From NCBI RefSeq assembly GCF_000721935.1, contig NZ_KL585401.1:1-13858 (forward strand): a stretch of DNA of 13,858 nt. Reading direction: 5' to 3'. The stretch comes from Streptomyces sp. NRRL WC-3549. Lineage in GTDB: Bacteria > Actinomycetota > Actinomycetes > Streptomycetales > Streptomycetaceae. Positions 1 to 6,152 of this stretch are shown here, piece after piece (position 1 is the first letter of the stretch; the number at the start of each line of letters is the position of its first letter). The notes beneath the pieces are model-generated. The model was not told the origin of the DNA, did not search any database, and worked only from the letters and a program-made list of their open reading frames with translations. A program made the translations under genes and the position numbers.

Positions 1-1308
1 CGTGCGGCAGGAGAGCTTGACGGCGTTGACGTCGCTGACGAACGGTGACGCTTCGAGGAAGTCGTCGAGGGTGCCACGCGTGACCATCTCGCACCGGCAC
101 ACGGTCGTGTCCCGTCCGGCGAGGTCGCCGAGCGCCTCGCGGGCCGGCTCGAACATCCGCTGCACCACGGTGGAGAAGCGTGACGCCGTGCGGATGCCGC
201 GTTCCGCCTCGGCCAGGGCCGTGGAGGACACGTCGCGGCCGAGGTCGGCGGCGATCGCCAGGGCCGCCAACGAGCCCTCGGCACGGGACTGGTCGGCGCC
301 CGCGACGCCCGTGGGCTCGCCCGCGACGAAGACCTCCGGGACGGAGGTGCGCAGCCGGGCGTCGTGCGAGACGACCCAGCCGCCCTTCGGGGAGTCGTAC
401 ACGAGGTCGCAGCCGATCTGGCGGGCCAGCTCCGTGGAGGCGGAGAAGCCGTACCCCAGCACCAGATGGGAGGCGTCCACCTCGCGGGACGGGCCGGTCG
501 CCTTCCACCGCCGGTCGACGCGGGCCAGCTCCACCCGGCTGACGTGGTCCTCGCCACGGGCGGCCGTCACGACGGTCCGGGACGAGACCCGTACGCCGTT
601 GCGGACCAGCCGCGCCAGGATCCCGCCGGTCTCCGCGAGCATCCGTACATGACCGGGCACCGCGCCCACCGCGTGGAGCAGGTCCGTCGGCTTCGGGATG
701 TTCTGCGCGAACGCGACCTCGCGCACCCGCACACCCTCGCGGACGAGCAGGTCGGCCACGAGCAGCAGCAGCGGATGGGCGCCGGCCAGCACCACGTCGC
801 CGACGGGTGCGGTCTTCTGCGCCTTGACGAGCGTCTGGACGGCGCCGGCGGTCATGACGCCCGGCAGCGTCCAGCCGGGGAAGGCGACGGGGAGGTCGTA
901 CGCGCCGGTGGCGATCAGCAGGCGGCGCGCGCCGATCACGCGCGTGCCGTCCTGCGGATGGTTGACCGCCAGGCACAGGCCGCCGGGCAGCGCGTCGTCG
1001 TACAGCACACCGATCGCGGACCAGCCGAACTCGGTCGTCAGCCGCTCGTCCGCCTCGAAGCGCCGGATGAGCCCGGTGGCCCAGCCGTAGCCCGCGGTGG
1101 GACGCAGGACGCTCCCGGTGAAGGTCTCCGGCGGCTGGCGGAAGATCTGCCCGCCCGCCCGCTGCTGTTCGTCGACGACGACGACCTTCAGCCCGTGATC
1201 GGCCGCGGTGAGAGCCGCCGACATGCCTGCCGGGCCCGCGCCGACGATCGCGAGGTCGAAGACCACGGCCTGCCCGGTCCCGGTCCGTGCGGTCCCCTCC
1301 TGCCCCAT
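1..1308 (-). CDS. NAD(P)/FAD-dependent oxidoreductase, HcnB/OoxA/LhpE-like subunit (3' end cut by window edge)
   Basis: Probable alpha subunit of a multi-subunit amine or amino-acid dehydrogenase, likely D-hydroxyproline dehydrogenase (LhpE type); related subunits occur in HCN synthase (HcnB) and opine oxidase (OoxA). The reading frame is open for 436 codons and runs off the left edge. A Rossmann FAD-binding motif, GAGPAG, lies at residues 23-28 and is followed by the acidic end of the second strand (VVVVDE) and AGGQIF. Near the C-terminus is VCRCE (C404, C406), the start of the BFD-like [2Fe-2S] domain of this family; the remaining cysteine ligands should lie beyond the edge. The ATG shares one base with the stop of the upstream gene (TGATG), and GAGGAGG sits 5 bases before it. 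The protein is cytoplasmic or at the inner membrane face. Family membership is clear, but the substrate is inferred from neighbours. Confidence 0.88.
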   Translation of the reverse strand, partial: MGQEGTARTGTGQAVVFDLAIVGAGPAGMSAALTAADHGLKVVVVDEQQRAGGQIFRQPPETFTGSVLRPTAGYGWATGLIRRFEADERLTTEFGWSAIGVLYDDALPGGLCLAVNHPQDGTRVIGARRLLIATGAYDLPVAFPGWTLPGVMTAGAVQTLVKAQKTAPVGDVVLAGAHPLLLLVADLLVREGVRVREVAFAQNIPKPTDLLHAVGAVPGHVRMLAETGGILARLVRNGVRVSSRTVVTAARGEDHVSRVELARVDRRWKATGPSREVDASHLVLGYGFSASTELARQIGCDLVYDSPKGGWVVSHDARLRTSVPEVFVAGEPTGVAGADQSRAEGSLAALAIAADLGRDVSSTALAEAERGIRTASRFSTVVQRMFEPAREALGDLAGRDTTVCRCEMVTRGTLDDFLEASPFVSDVNAVKLSCRT

Positions 1309-1598
1309 CACAGCCTCCTCGACGTCTCGACGACCAGGCCGTCGCGGACCGGGACGAGACAGGTGCGGGTCAGCGGGCGGCCGTCCACGGTGGCGGCGCA
1401 CTCGAAGCACGTCCCCATGTTGCACAGCGGCGCCCGGGGCGTCCCGGCGCGGTCCCGCTCGAACGGGGCGCCCGCGGCGAGCATGGCCGCGGCGACCGTC
1501 TCACCCGTGCAGGCGGGTACCGGTTCGTCGTCCACGACGACGGTCACGGCGGCGCCGCGCCGACGCGCCGTACGACGCCAGGTGTCGTCCCTGGTCAT
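1308..1598 (-). CDS. (2Fe-2S)-binding protein, HcnA/OoxC/LhpF-like small subunit
   Basis: A 96-residue ferredoxin-like protein, probably the gamma subunit that passes electrons between the two flavoprotein subunits encoded on either side. The plant-type iron-sulfur ligands are C59, C64, C67 and C80 (spacing CX4CX2C then X12C), within LCNMGTCFECAATVDG and LTRTC. An additional cysteine at position 30 is not part of that pattern. The start ATG overlaps the stop of the upstream DAO-type gene in an ATGA arrangement, with GGGAG 6 bases upstream. The reading frame continues further upstream without a stop, but that extension lies inside the neighbouring gene and is out of its coding frame. The length is normal for free-standing subunits of this kind, which are fused to larger subunits in some bacteria. 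The electron-transfer role is known for the family; the hydroxyproline link is inference. Confidence 0.9.
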   Translation of the reverse strand: MTRDDTWRRTARRRGAAVTVVVDDEPVPACTGETVAAAMLAAGAPFERDRAGTPRAPLCNMGTCFECAATVDGRPLTRTCLVPVRDGLVVETSRRL

Positions 1599-2821
1599 GG
1601 GGTGCTCCCTTCCGTGAAGCGGGCCGGATCGTACGGGGTGAGGTCGATGTCGGGCGAGCCTCCGGCGAGCAGCCCGGTCAGTACCCGCGCGAAGCTCGGC
1701 CCCAGGGTGAACGCCGACCCGCCGGTGGCGACGAACACGCCCGGCGCGTCCCTGACCGCACCCACGAGGGGGAGCTGGTCGGGGGCGACCGTCGTCGTGC
1801 CGACCCAGCTGCGCACGGCGGGCACCCGTTCCAGCGCGGGTACGGCGTTCACCGCCGCGCGGGCGTTGCCGGCGATCGACCGGGGGATCAGCTGGTGCTT
1901 GCGGTCGAACTGCGGGACGCCGTCCGCGTCCCGCATGAGCCGCGCGGGCCACCCCCCGCCGATGAGCACCGTCTTGTCGAGTGACTGCTTGAGCGACAGG
2001 CGGGCGCCCGCGTGCTGGACGAGGTGGGGGATGAAGGAGGGGACCTTGGAGGTGACCGTCATGGTCAGGGCGAGCGGGACGGTGGGCAGTTCGGCACCGA
2101 AGACCCGGCCCAGCTCGGTCGTCCACACACCGGCGGCGAGCACGACCGCGGCCGTCCGGACGGTGCGCGTCCGTACCTCTCCCGTGCGGTCCGTCTCCCG
2201 GAGGGTGACGTCCCACCCGGCCGGCGTGCGATGCGCGCCGACCAGGCGGGAGCGCGCGCACACCCTCGCCCCGGCCGCGACGGCGGCGCGGCCGACCGCC
2301 GGAGCGGCGATGCGGGCGTCGGCCTTGCCCTCCAGCGCGCTGAGGTTGGCCGCGACGACGTCCCGGGAGAGGTACGGCGCGACGGTGTCCAGCTCGGAGC
2401 GGTCGAGGGTGCGCACGTCGAGGCCCCAGGAGCGTTCCAGCTCGGCCTTGAACTCCAGCATCCCGACCTGGTCCGCGTTCTCGGCGACCATGAGCCCGCC
2501 CGTCTGGCGCACGCCGAGGGACTCGCCGACCTCGTCCTCCAGGCGGGCCCACATCGCGGCGGCGTCGAGGTGCAGCGGCATGGCCTCGGCCGCGACCCGC
2601 GCGGCCTCCTCACCGGCTTCGACCATCCGGTACTCCACGGCTTCGACCATCCGGTACTCCAGCTGGAAGTGGAGGCTGCCGGCGTTCTGCCCGGAGGCGT
2701 GCTGGTTCACCTGGTCCTTGTCGGCCAGCAGCACGCGCGCGCCGTCGCGTGCCGCCATCCAGGCCGTGAGGCAGCCGAGCAGTCCGCCGCCGACGACCAC
2801 GACGTCGTACCGCTCAGACAT
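1595..2821 (-). CDS. FAD-dependent oxidoreductase (DAO family), HcnC/OoxB/LhpB-like catalytic subunit
   Basis: Probable catalytic beta subunit of a D-hydroxyproline dehydrogenase complex, oxidising an N-alkyl or cyclic amino acid to an imine. The 408-residue protein opens with MSERYDVVVVGGGLLG, a GxGxxG FAD motif at residues 11-16. It continues with ASGQNAGSLH (residues 42-51), typical of the glycine oxidase/sarcosine oxidase-like DAO fold, and ends with a FAD-contacting segment (FVATGGSAFTLGPSFA). The start at 2821 overlaps the 3' end of the upstream aldolase-type gene by 8 bases and lacks a clear Shine-Dalgarno sequence, so translation is probably coupled. A longer start at 2854 is possible but would read further into that gene. 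Residues 55-62 and 63-70 (EYRMVEAV, EYRMVEAG) are a direct 8-residue duplication that I would not expect in relatives. The substrate is inferred from gene order; glycine, opine or proline-type substrates remain possible. Confidence 0.88.
   Translation of the reverse strand: MSERYDVVVVGGGLLGCLTAWMAARDGARVLLADKDQVNQHASGQNAGSLHFQLEYRMVEAVEYRMVEAGEEAARVAAEAMPLHLDAAAMWARLEDEVGESLGVRQTGGLMVAENADQVGMLEFKAELERSWGLDVRTLDRSELDTVAPYLSRDVVAANLSALEGKADARIAAPAVGRAAVAAGARVCARSRLVGAHRTPAGWDVTLRETDRTGEVRTRTVRTAAVVLAAGVWTTELGRVFGAELPTVPLALTMTVTSKVPSFIPHLVQHAGARLSLKQSLDKTVLIGGGWPARLMRDADGVPQFDRKHQLIPRSIAGNARAAVNAVPALERVPAVRSWVGTTTVAPDQLPLVGAVRDAPGVFVATGGSAFTLGPSFARVLTGLLAGGSPDIDLTPYDPARFTEGSTP
2615..2662 (-). 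repeat. 24-base in-frame tandem duplication inside the DAO-type gene
   Basis: Two adjacent 24-base units (2615-2638 and 2639-2662) are identical at 23 positions and differ only in the last base. Because the unit is a multiple of three the frame is kept, and the protein gains a second EYRMVEA segment just after the conserved ASGQNAGSLHFQL stretch. The near identity of two coding copies suggests a recent slippage event rather than ancient structure. Confidence 0.9.
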
Positions 2822-3752
2822 CGGTGAGGGCGACCGTCTCGATGCCGAGTTCACGCAGCGTCGCCTCGACGCGGGCGACCTCCTCCCGGGTGAGTTCGAG
2901 CAGCGGCGCCCGTACGAACCCCGCGGGGATGCCGCGCAGGCGCAGCGCGGTCTTGATGATCGCCTGCTGGTTGCCGAACTGCACGCCGTAGTCGGGGCGG
3001 AACCACGCGTCCATGTAGACGCGGTCCTTCCGGCCCAGCCGGATCGCGCGCTCCCGGTCTCCGGCGTCCACGGCGTTCCAGAAGTCGGCCTGGTCCCGGC
3101 CGAGGATGCCGCCCGTCCCCATCAGCCCGTCGCCGTGGCCGAGTATCGCGAGGTCGGCGCCGAGGGCGTTGGTCGGCAGGCCGAAGTACCGCACCTGGCC
3201 CTCCAGCGCGTACATCCCCGCGAGGAAGTTCGCGAAGTCCCCCGTGGAGTTCTTGACGGCCACGACGTTCTCGATCCCGGCGAGTTCGCCCAGCAGGTCG
3301 ACGTCCATGTCCACCACGCAGCCGCGCGGCCAGTTGTACACGGTCATCGGGATGTCGGTGGCGTCACTCACCGCCTGGTAGAAGGCGACGATCTCCTTCC
3401 TGTTGGGCACGACGTAGGGCGGCGGGGTGAGCAGGATGCCGTCGAGGCCGACCGCCTGTGCGGCGCGGGCGTGGGTGATCGCCTCGTGCGGGGTGAAGGC
3501 GTTGCAGGCGCCGAGGACGGGGAAGGCGGCGCTGCGGTGCTCGGCGCCCGCCGCGAACAGGTCGGCGCGTTCCCGTGCCGACATGGCGAACCACTCGCCG
3601 CTGGTCCCGGCCAGGATCGCGCCCTGGACGCCCTCGTCGGCGAGCCAGGCCAGCTGTACGTGCAGGGCGTCGAGGTCGAGCGCTCCGTCGCGGGTGAAGG
3701 GGGTGGTGACGGCGGGGATGTAGCCGCGCCAGTCGACTGTGTTGCGGTCCAT
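2814..3752 (-). CDS. Dihydrodipicolinate synthase/N-acetylneuraminate lyase family protein, probable 1-pyrroline-4-hydroxy-2-carboxylate deaminase
   Basis: A class I Schiff-base TIM-barrel enzyme of 312 residues, the usual length for DapA/NanA relatives. The substrate-binding loop GTSGE lies at residues 49-53, the catalytic tyrosine is Y139 in TVYNWP, and the Schiff-base lysine is K167 in VVAVKNSTGD. True DapA is usually encoded with lysine biosynthesis genes. Here the gene sits directly before a three-part flavin dehydrogenase, the arrangement known for hydroxyproline catabolism, where the LhpC/HypD enzyme of this family deaminates and dehydrates pyrroline-4-hydroxy-2-carboxylate to 2-oxoglutarate semialdehyde. 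The start is supported by GGAG 7 bases upstream; the stop overlaps the next gene. It follows the carrier gene by 84 bases, in which I see only a weak 6-base-pair hairpin. Other 2-oxo acid aldolase activities cannot be excluded by sequence alone. Confidence 0.88.
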   Translation of the reverse strand: MDRNTVDWRGYIPAVTTPFTRDGALDLDALHVQLAWLADEGVQGAILAGTSGEWFAMSARERADLFAAGAEHRSAAFPVLGACNAFTPHEAITHARAAQAVGLDGILLTPPPYVVPNRKEIVAFYQAVSDATDIPMTVYNWPRGCVVDMDVDLLGELAGIENVVAVKNSTGDFANFLAGMYALEGQVRYFGLPTNALGADLAILGHGDGLMGTGGILGRDQADFWNAVDAGDRERAIRLGRKDRVYMDAWFRPDYGVQFGNQQAIIKTALRLRGIPAGFVRAPLLELTREEVARVEATLRELGIETVALTDV

Positions 3753-3836
3753 GTGTGTGCTCCAGCCTCGTCCGGTGGGGGTTTGCGGTACGTGCCACGG
3801 CGGTCCAGGCCGTGACCGGCGTGCTCTCGGGTCGTG

Positions 3837-5294
3837 TCAGACCGTGGCCGGGGTGTTCTCCGGCTGCTTCAGCTCGGCGCCGTCGGGGCCCTCGAAACGG
3901 CGGCCCCAACCGGTGACGGCCGCGAGGACCATGACGACGGTGAGGACGAGCGGGTAGAGCATCGCGACGAAGATCTCCGTCGTGGCCAGTGCGGGAACGC
4001 CCTCGATCCCGGTCGTGAGCTGTGCGCCGATGAAGAGGTAGGCGCTGAGGACGGGCACGATGGAGGCGATCCCCATCGCGAAGCAGTCCATGACGACGGC
4101 CCGGCGGTAGGGGTGCAGGCCGACGCGGGCGCCGAGCTTGTCGGCGACGGGGCCGAAGGTGAGCATGGCGGCCGAGTTCACACCGCCGAACAGCAGCGTG
4201 GTGCCCGAGATGCCCATACCGATCGCCAGCTCCGCGCCGCGCGGGGTCCGCGACAGGCGGCTGCCGGTCAGCGCGCTCACCAGCCAGTCGAGGATGCCCG
4301 CCTCGGTCAGCACGCCCATGATGCCGAACACGGTGACCACCAGGGCGATCACGCTGAGCATGCTGCCGACGCCCGCGACCAGGAAGCCGGTCGGGGCCCC
4401 GTCCGAGACGCCGACGACGCCGTCCAGGGACAGGAGTCCCGAGGCGAGTCCGGTGACGATGCCGGACACCAGTCCGACGGTGACCGCCTTGAAGATGTCG
4501 CGGGTCCGCAGCGCCACCACGAGCATCAGCGCCACCGGGACGAGCATCACGAGGGCGAGCGGGTCGGACGCCTCCCGGAGGAGCTGCTGGGACTGGGCGG
4601 TGTCGCCGGAACGGCCGGACGCCCCCAGTGCGAAGAACCCGACGGCCGCCACGGCCGCCGCGGTGAACGCGAACCGGGCGCGGCTGCGCACGACTCCGGC
4701 GATGTCCGCGGTCCCGTCCTTCCGCCGGAAGGACTGGGTCGAGGACGAGATGACGGTCGTGTCGGAGATCGGTGCGACGTTGTCACCGAAGATCGCGCCG
4801 GAGATGATCGCGGCCGCGAGGAACGCGGGCTCGGCCCCGAGGAGTACGCCCGCCGGGTAGAAGATCGGGAACGCCGTGAACATCGTGCCGATGGACGACG
4901 CCGTGGACATCGAGATGACGCACACCGCGACGAACGTGAAGAGCGTGAAGGTGCCGCCGCCGACGCCGAGGAACTCGGCGAGCCACACGAACCCGCCCGA
5001 GACGTTGGTCTCCTTGATCAGCGCGGACATCAGCCCCACGCAGAAGAGGATCATCACGATCGTCACCGCCGTGGAGGACCCGATGCCCCGGGTCACGGCG
5101 GACCAGTACGTGGAGTACGACCTGGCGAACACCGCACCGACCAGCAGCGCGACGACGCCTCCCGCGGCCAGCGCGGTCATGTCGAACGTCTTGAACACGA
5201 CGAAGAAGACGATGCAGAAGGCGAGGAAGACGGCCACCGGCAGGAACGCCAGGGGTCTTCCTCCACGAAACACCAGGGGCCTGTCGTCGCTCAT
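3837..5294 (-). CDS. NhaC-family Na+/H+ antiporter-like membrane carrier, candidate hydroxyproline transporter
   Basis: An integral membrane protein of 485 residues with about eleven or twelve hydrophobic segments, beginning with one at roughly residues 14-34. It resembles the NhaC Na+/H+ antiporter family (Pfam Na_H_antiporter); the family-like motif GDNVAPISDTT lies at residues 170-180, in a membrane-embedded region rich in Ser/Thr. A second half-repeat may be present around residues 325-400 (GISGTTLLFGGVNSAAMLTFGP). The NhaC group includes metabolite exchangers such as the malate/lactate antiporter MleN as well as simple ion antiporters. As first gene of an apparent amino-acid catabolic operon it may import the substrate, probably with sodium or proton coupling; this is inference. 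GGAGAGAGG lies 9 bases before the ATG. The gene starts 191 bases from a divergent XRE-cupin regulator. Confidence 0.88.
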   Translation of the reverse strand: MSDDRPLVFRGGRPLAFLPVAVFLAFCIVFFVVFKTFDMTALAAGGVVALLVGAVFARSYSTYWSAVTRGIGSSTAVTIVMILFCVGLMSALIKETNVSGGFVWLAEFLGVGGGTFTLFTFVAVCVISMSTASSIGTMFTAFPIFYPAGVLLGAEPAFLAAAIISGAIFGDNVAPISDTTVISSSTQSFRRKDGTADIAGVVRSRARFAFTAAAVAAVGFFALGASGRSGDTAQSQQLLREASDPLALVMLVPVALMLVVALRTRDIFKAVTVGLVSGIVTGLASGLLSLDGVVGVSDGAPTGFLVAGVGSMLSVIALVVTVFGIMGVLTEAGILDWLVSALTGSRLSRTPRGAELAIGMGISGTTLLFGGVNSAAMLTFGPVADKLGARVGLHPYRRAVVMDCFAMGIASIVPVLSAYLFIGAQLTTGIEGVPALATTEIFVAMLYPLVLTVVMVLAAVTGWGRRFEGPDGAELKQPENTPATV

Positions 5295-5332
5295 GGCGAT
5301 GAACCTCTCTCCACAACGTTGGGGACAGCCGA

Positions 5333-5358
5333 TGTGTACTTATTTACGTTGGTACACA
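5333..5358. promoter_or_regulatory. Inverted repeat TGTGTAC-N12-GTACACA, candidate operator of the XRE-cupin regulator
   Basis: Perfect 7-base arms lie at 5333-5339 and 5352-5358, 39 bases upstream of the carrier gene start. A third GTGTAC half-site occurs at 5448-5453, in the presumed -35 area of the regulator gene. Related palindromes sit close by (CAACGTTG at 5314-5321, GTGCAC at 5362-5367, GTGCGCAC at 5458-5465). The position between divergent genes suits a regulator site, but binding is inferred. Confidence 0.5.
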
Positions 5359-5377
5359 ACAGTGCACAGTCCGTCCC

Positions 5378-5392
5378 TGTCAAGGGTTGACA
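5378..5392. promoter_or_regulatory. Palindrome TGTCAA-GGG-TTGACA containing a probable -35 box of the minus-strand operon
   Basis: The arms are exact reverse complements, each matching the consensus -35 hexamer TTGACA, one on each strand. On the minus strand TTGACA at 5383-5378 could serve the carrier operon with a -10-like TGTGTA at 5358-5353 (19-base spacing, longer than ideal). On the plus strand no convincing -10 box follows at the right distance. The palindrome may therefore also be a protein-binding site. Confidence 0.45.
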
Positions 5393-5473
5393 TGAAGGAC
5401 AAAAGCTGCCTCTTCCCTGGGGAGATGCGCGGTCGCCGTTCACCATCGTGTACGAGAGTGCGCACCCCTCCGC

Positions 5474-5479
5474 TAATCT
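5474..5479 (+). promoter_or_regulatory. -10 box TAATCT of a probable leaderless XRE-cupin transcript
   Basis: TAATCT ends 6 bases before the GTG at 5486, and no Shine-Dalgarno sequence is visible upstream. The expected transcription start would fall on or next to the start codon, which is the standard layout of leaderless Streptomyces messages. A clear -35 box is missing at 17-18 bases, where a GTGTAC half-site overlaps instead. Confidence 0.55.
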
Positions 5480-5485
5480 GAACGC

Positions 5486-6022
5486 GTGATGGGAGATCAG
5501 CTACGCACCCTGCGGGCGGAGGCGGGACTGAGCCTCCGCGACCTCGCGGCGCAGACCGGCCTGTCGGCGACCCTGCTCAGCCAGGTGGAGCGGGGCGTCC
5601 GCGAGCCGAGCCTCAAGACGCTGCGTGCCCTGAGTACCGTCTTCGGCCCGTCCACCGCTTCGCTGTTCCACGGGCAGAGCCCGCTCACCGCCCACCACAG
5701 CCGCCCCGGTGAACGCTCCCGGCTGGTGATGCCGAAGGGGCACGTGCAGTACGAGCGCCTGACCCCGGGCAACGGCCAGCTCGAAGTGCTGCTCGGCACG
5801 CTGGAACCCGGTCAGTCCTCCGGTGAGGAGCAGTGGAGCCACGTCGCGGTCGAGTGCGCGTACGTCATCAGCGGTACGGTCACCGTGCACCTCGCCGACC
5901 AGCGCTTCGAGCTCCAGGCGGGCGAAGCCCTGACCTTCGACGCCGCCCGGCCCCACCGCTACACCAACACCGGCACCGAAGCCGCGACCTACCTGGCGTC
6001 GGTGACACCCCCCACGCCGTGA
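5486..6022 (+). CDS. XRE-family transcriptional regulator with C-terminal cupin sensor domain
   Basis: A 178-residue DNA-binding regulator. Residues 5-60 form a helix-turn-helix of the Cro/CI (XRE) type: LRTLRAEAGLSLRDLAAQTG, then LSATLLSQVERG, then REPSLKTLRALSTVFG. Residues about 95-175 form a cupin barrel with ECAYVISGTVTVHL and the second cupin motif AGEALTFDAARPHRYTNTG. The full HxH metal motif of enzyme cupins is absent, which fits a ligand-sensing rather than catalytic role. The gene is divergent from the carrier-dehydrogenase operon, suggesting that it senses the substrate or an intermediate and controls that operon. GTG 5486 and ATG 5489 are adjacent in-frame starts; GTG is preferred because it lies where a leaderless transcript would begin. 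The ligand and the sign of regulation are unknown. Confidence 0.9.
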   Translation: MMGDQLRTLRAEAGLSLRDLAAQTGLSATLLSQVERGVREPSLKTLRALSTVFGPSTASLFHGQSPLTAHHSRPGERSRLVMPKGHVQYERLTPGNGQLEVLLGTLEPGQSSGEEQWSHVAVECAYVISGTVTVHLADQRFELQAGEALTFDAARPHRYTNTGTEAATYLASVTPPTP

Positions 6023-6047
6023 CGGGCGCGCCCCCACCGGCCACTTT

Positions 6048-6070
6048 GCGGGGGTGCGGGCCACCCCCGC
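6048..6070 (+). terminator. Strong hairpin after the XRE-cupin gene
   Basis: A perfect 9-base-pair GC-rich stem, GCGGGGGTG pairing with CACCCCCGC around a 5-base loop, starts 26 bases after the stop codon. There is no T-tract, as is common for Streptomyces terminators. It probably ends the regulator transcript before recD2. The flanks carry a near direct repeat (ACCGGCCACTTT at 6036, ACCGGCCACCTT at 6075). Confidence 0.65.
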
Positions 6071-6139
6071 GCGGACCGGCCACCTTCCCCTGCGCGTACG
6101 TGCGCCGGGGCCCGGCCGGGCGCTGTCACCCCCGCCCGA

Positions 6140-6145
6140 TACCGT
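6140..6145 (+). promoter_or_regulatory. Possible -10 box (TACCGT) for a leaderless recD2 transcript
   Basis: GATACCGT ends 7 bases before the ATG at 6153, and no Shine-Dalgarno sequence precedes that ATG. This fits a TANNNT -10 element with transcription starting at the start codon. No good -35 match is visible, so support is modest. Confidence 0.35.
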
Positions 6146-6152
6146 CGGACCC

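Noticed and set aside
2814..2854. A longer start for the DAO-type gene at 2854
   Set aside because: The extra 11 residues (MNSASRRSPSP) are not part of the family fold and would read 41 bases into the upstream gene; the ATG at 2821 directly precedes the FAD motif.
2814..3752. Annotation of the DapA-like gene as lysine-pathway dihydrodipicolinate synthase
   Set aside because: The fold is shared, but the operon context with a three-part flavin dehydrogenase and a carrier points to catabolism.
1287..3815. An 842-codon plus-strand open frame across the catabolic operon
   Set aside because: Its translation is Ser/Thr/Arg-rich noise and covers four overlapping minus-strand genes with intact motifs.
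3753..3836. A terminator between the carrier gene and the DapA-like gene
   Set aside because: Only a 6-base-pair stem (CACGGC/GCCGTG) with a 7-base loop is present; the gap is short and the genes fit one pathway, so read-through is more likely.
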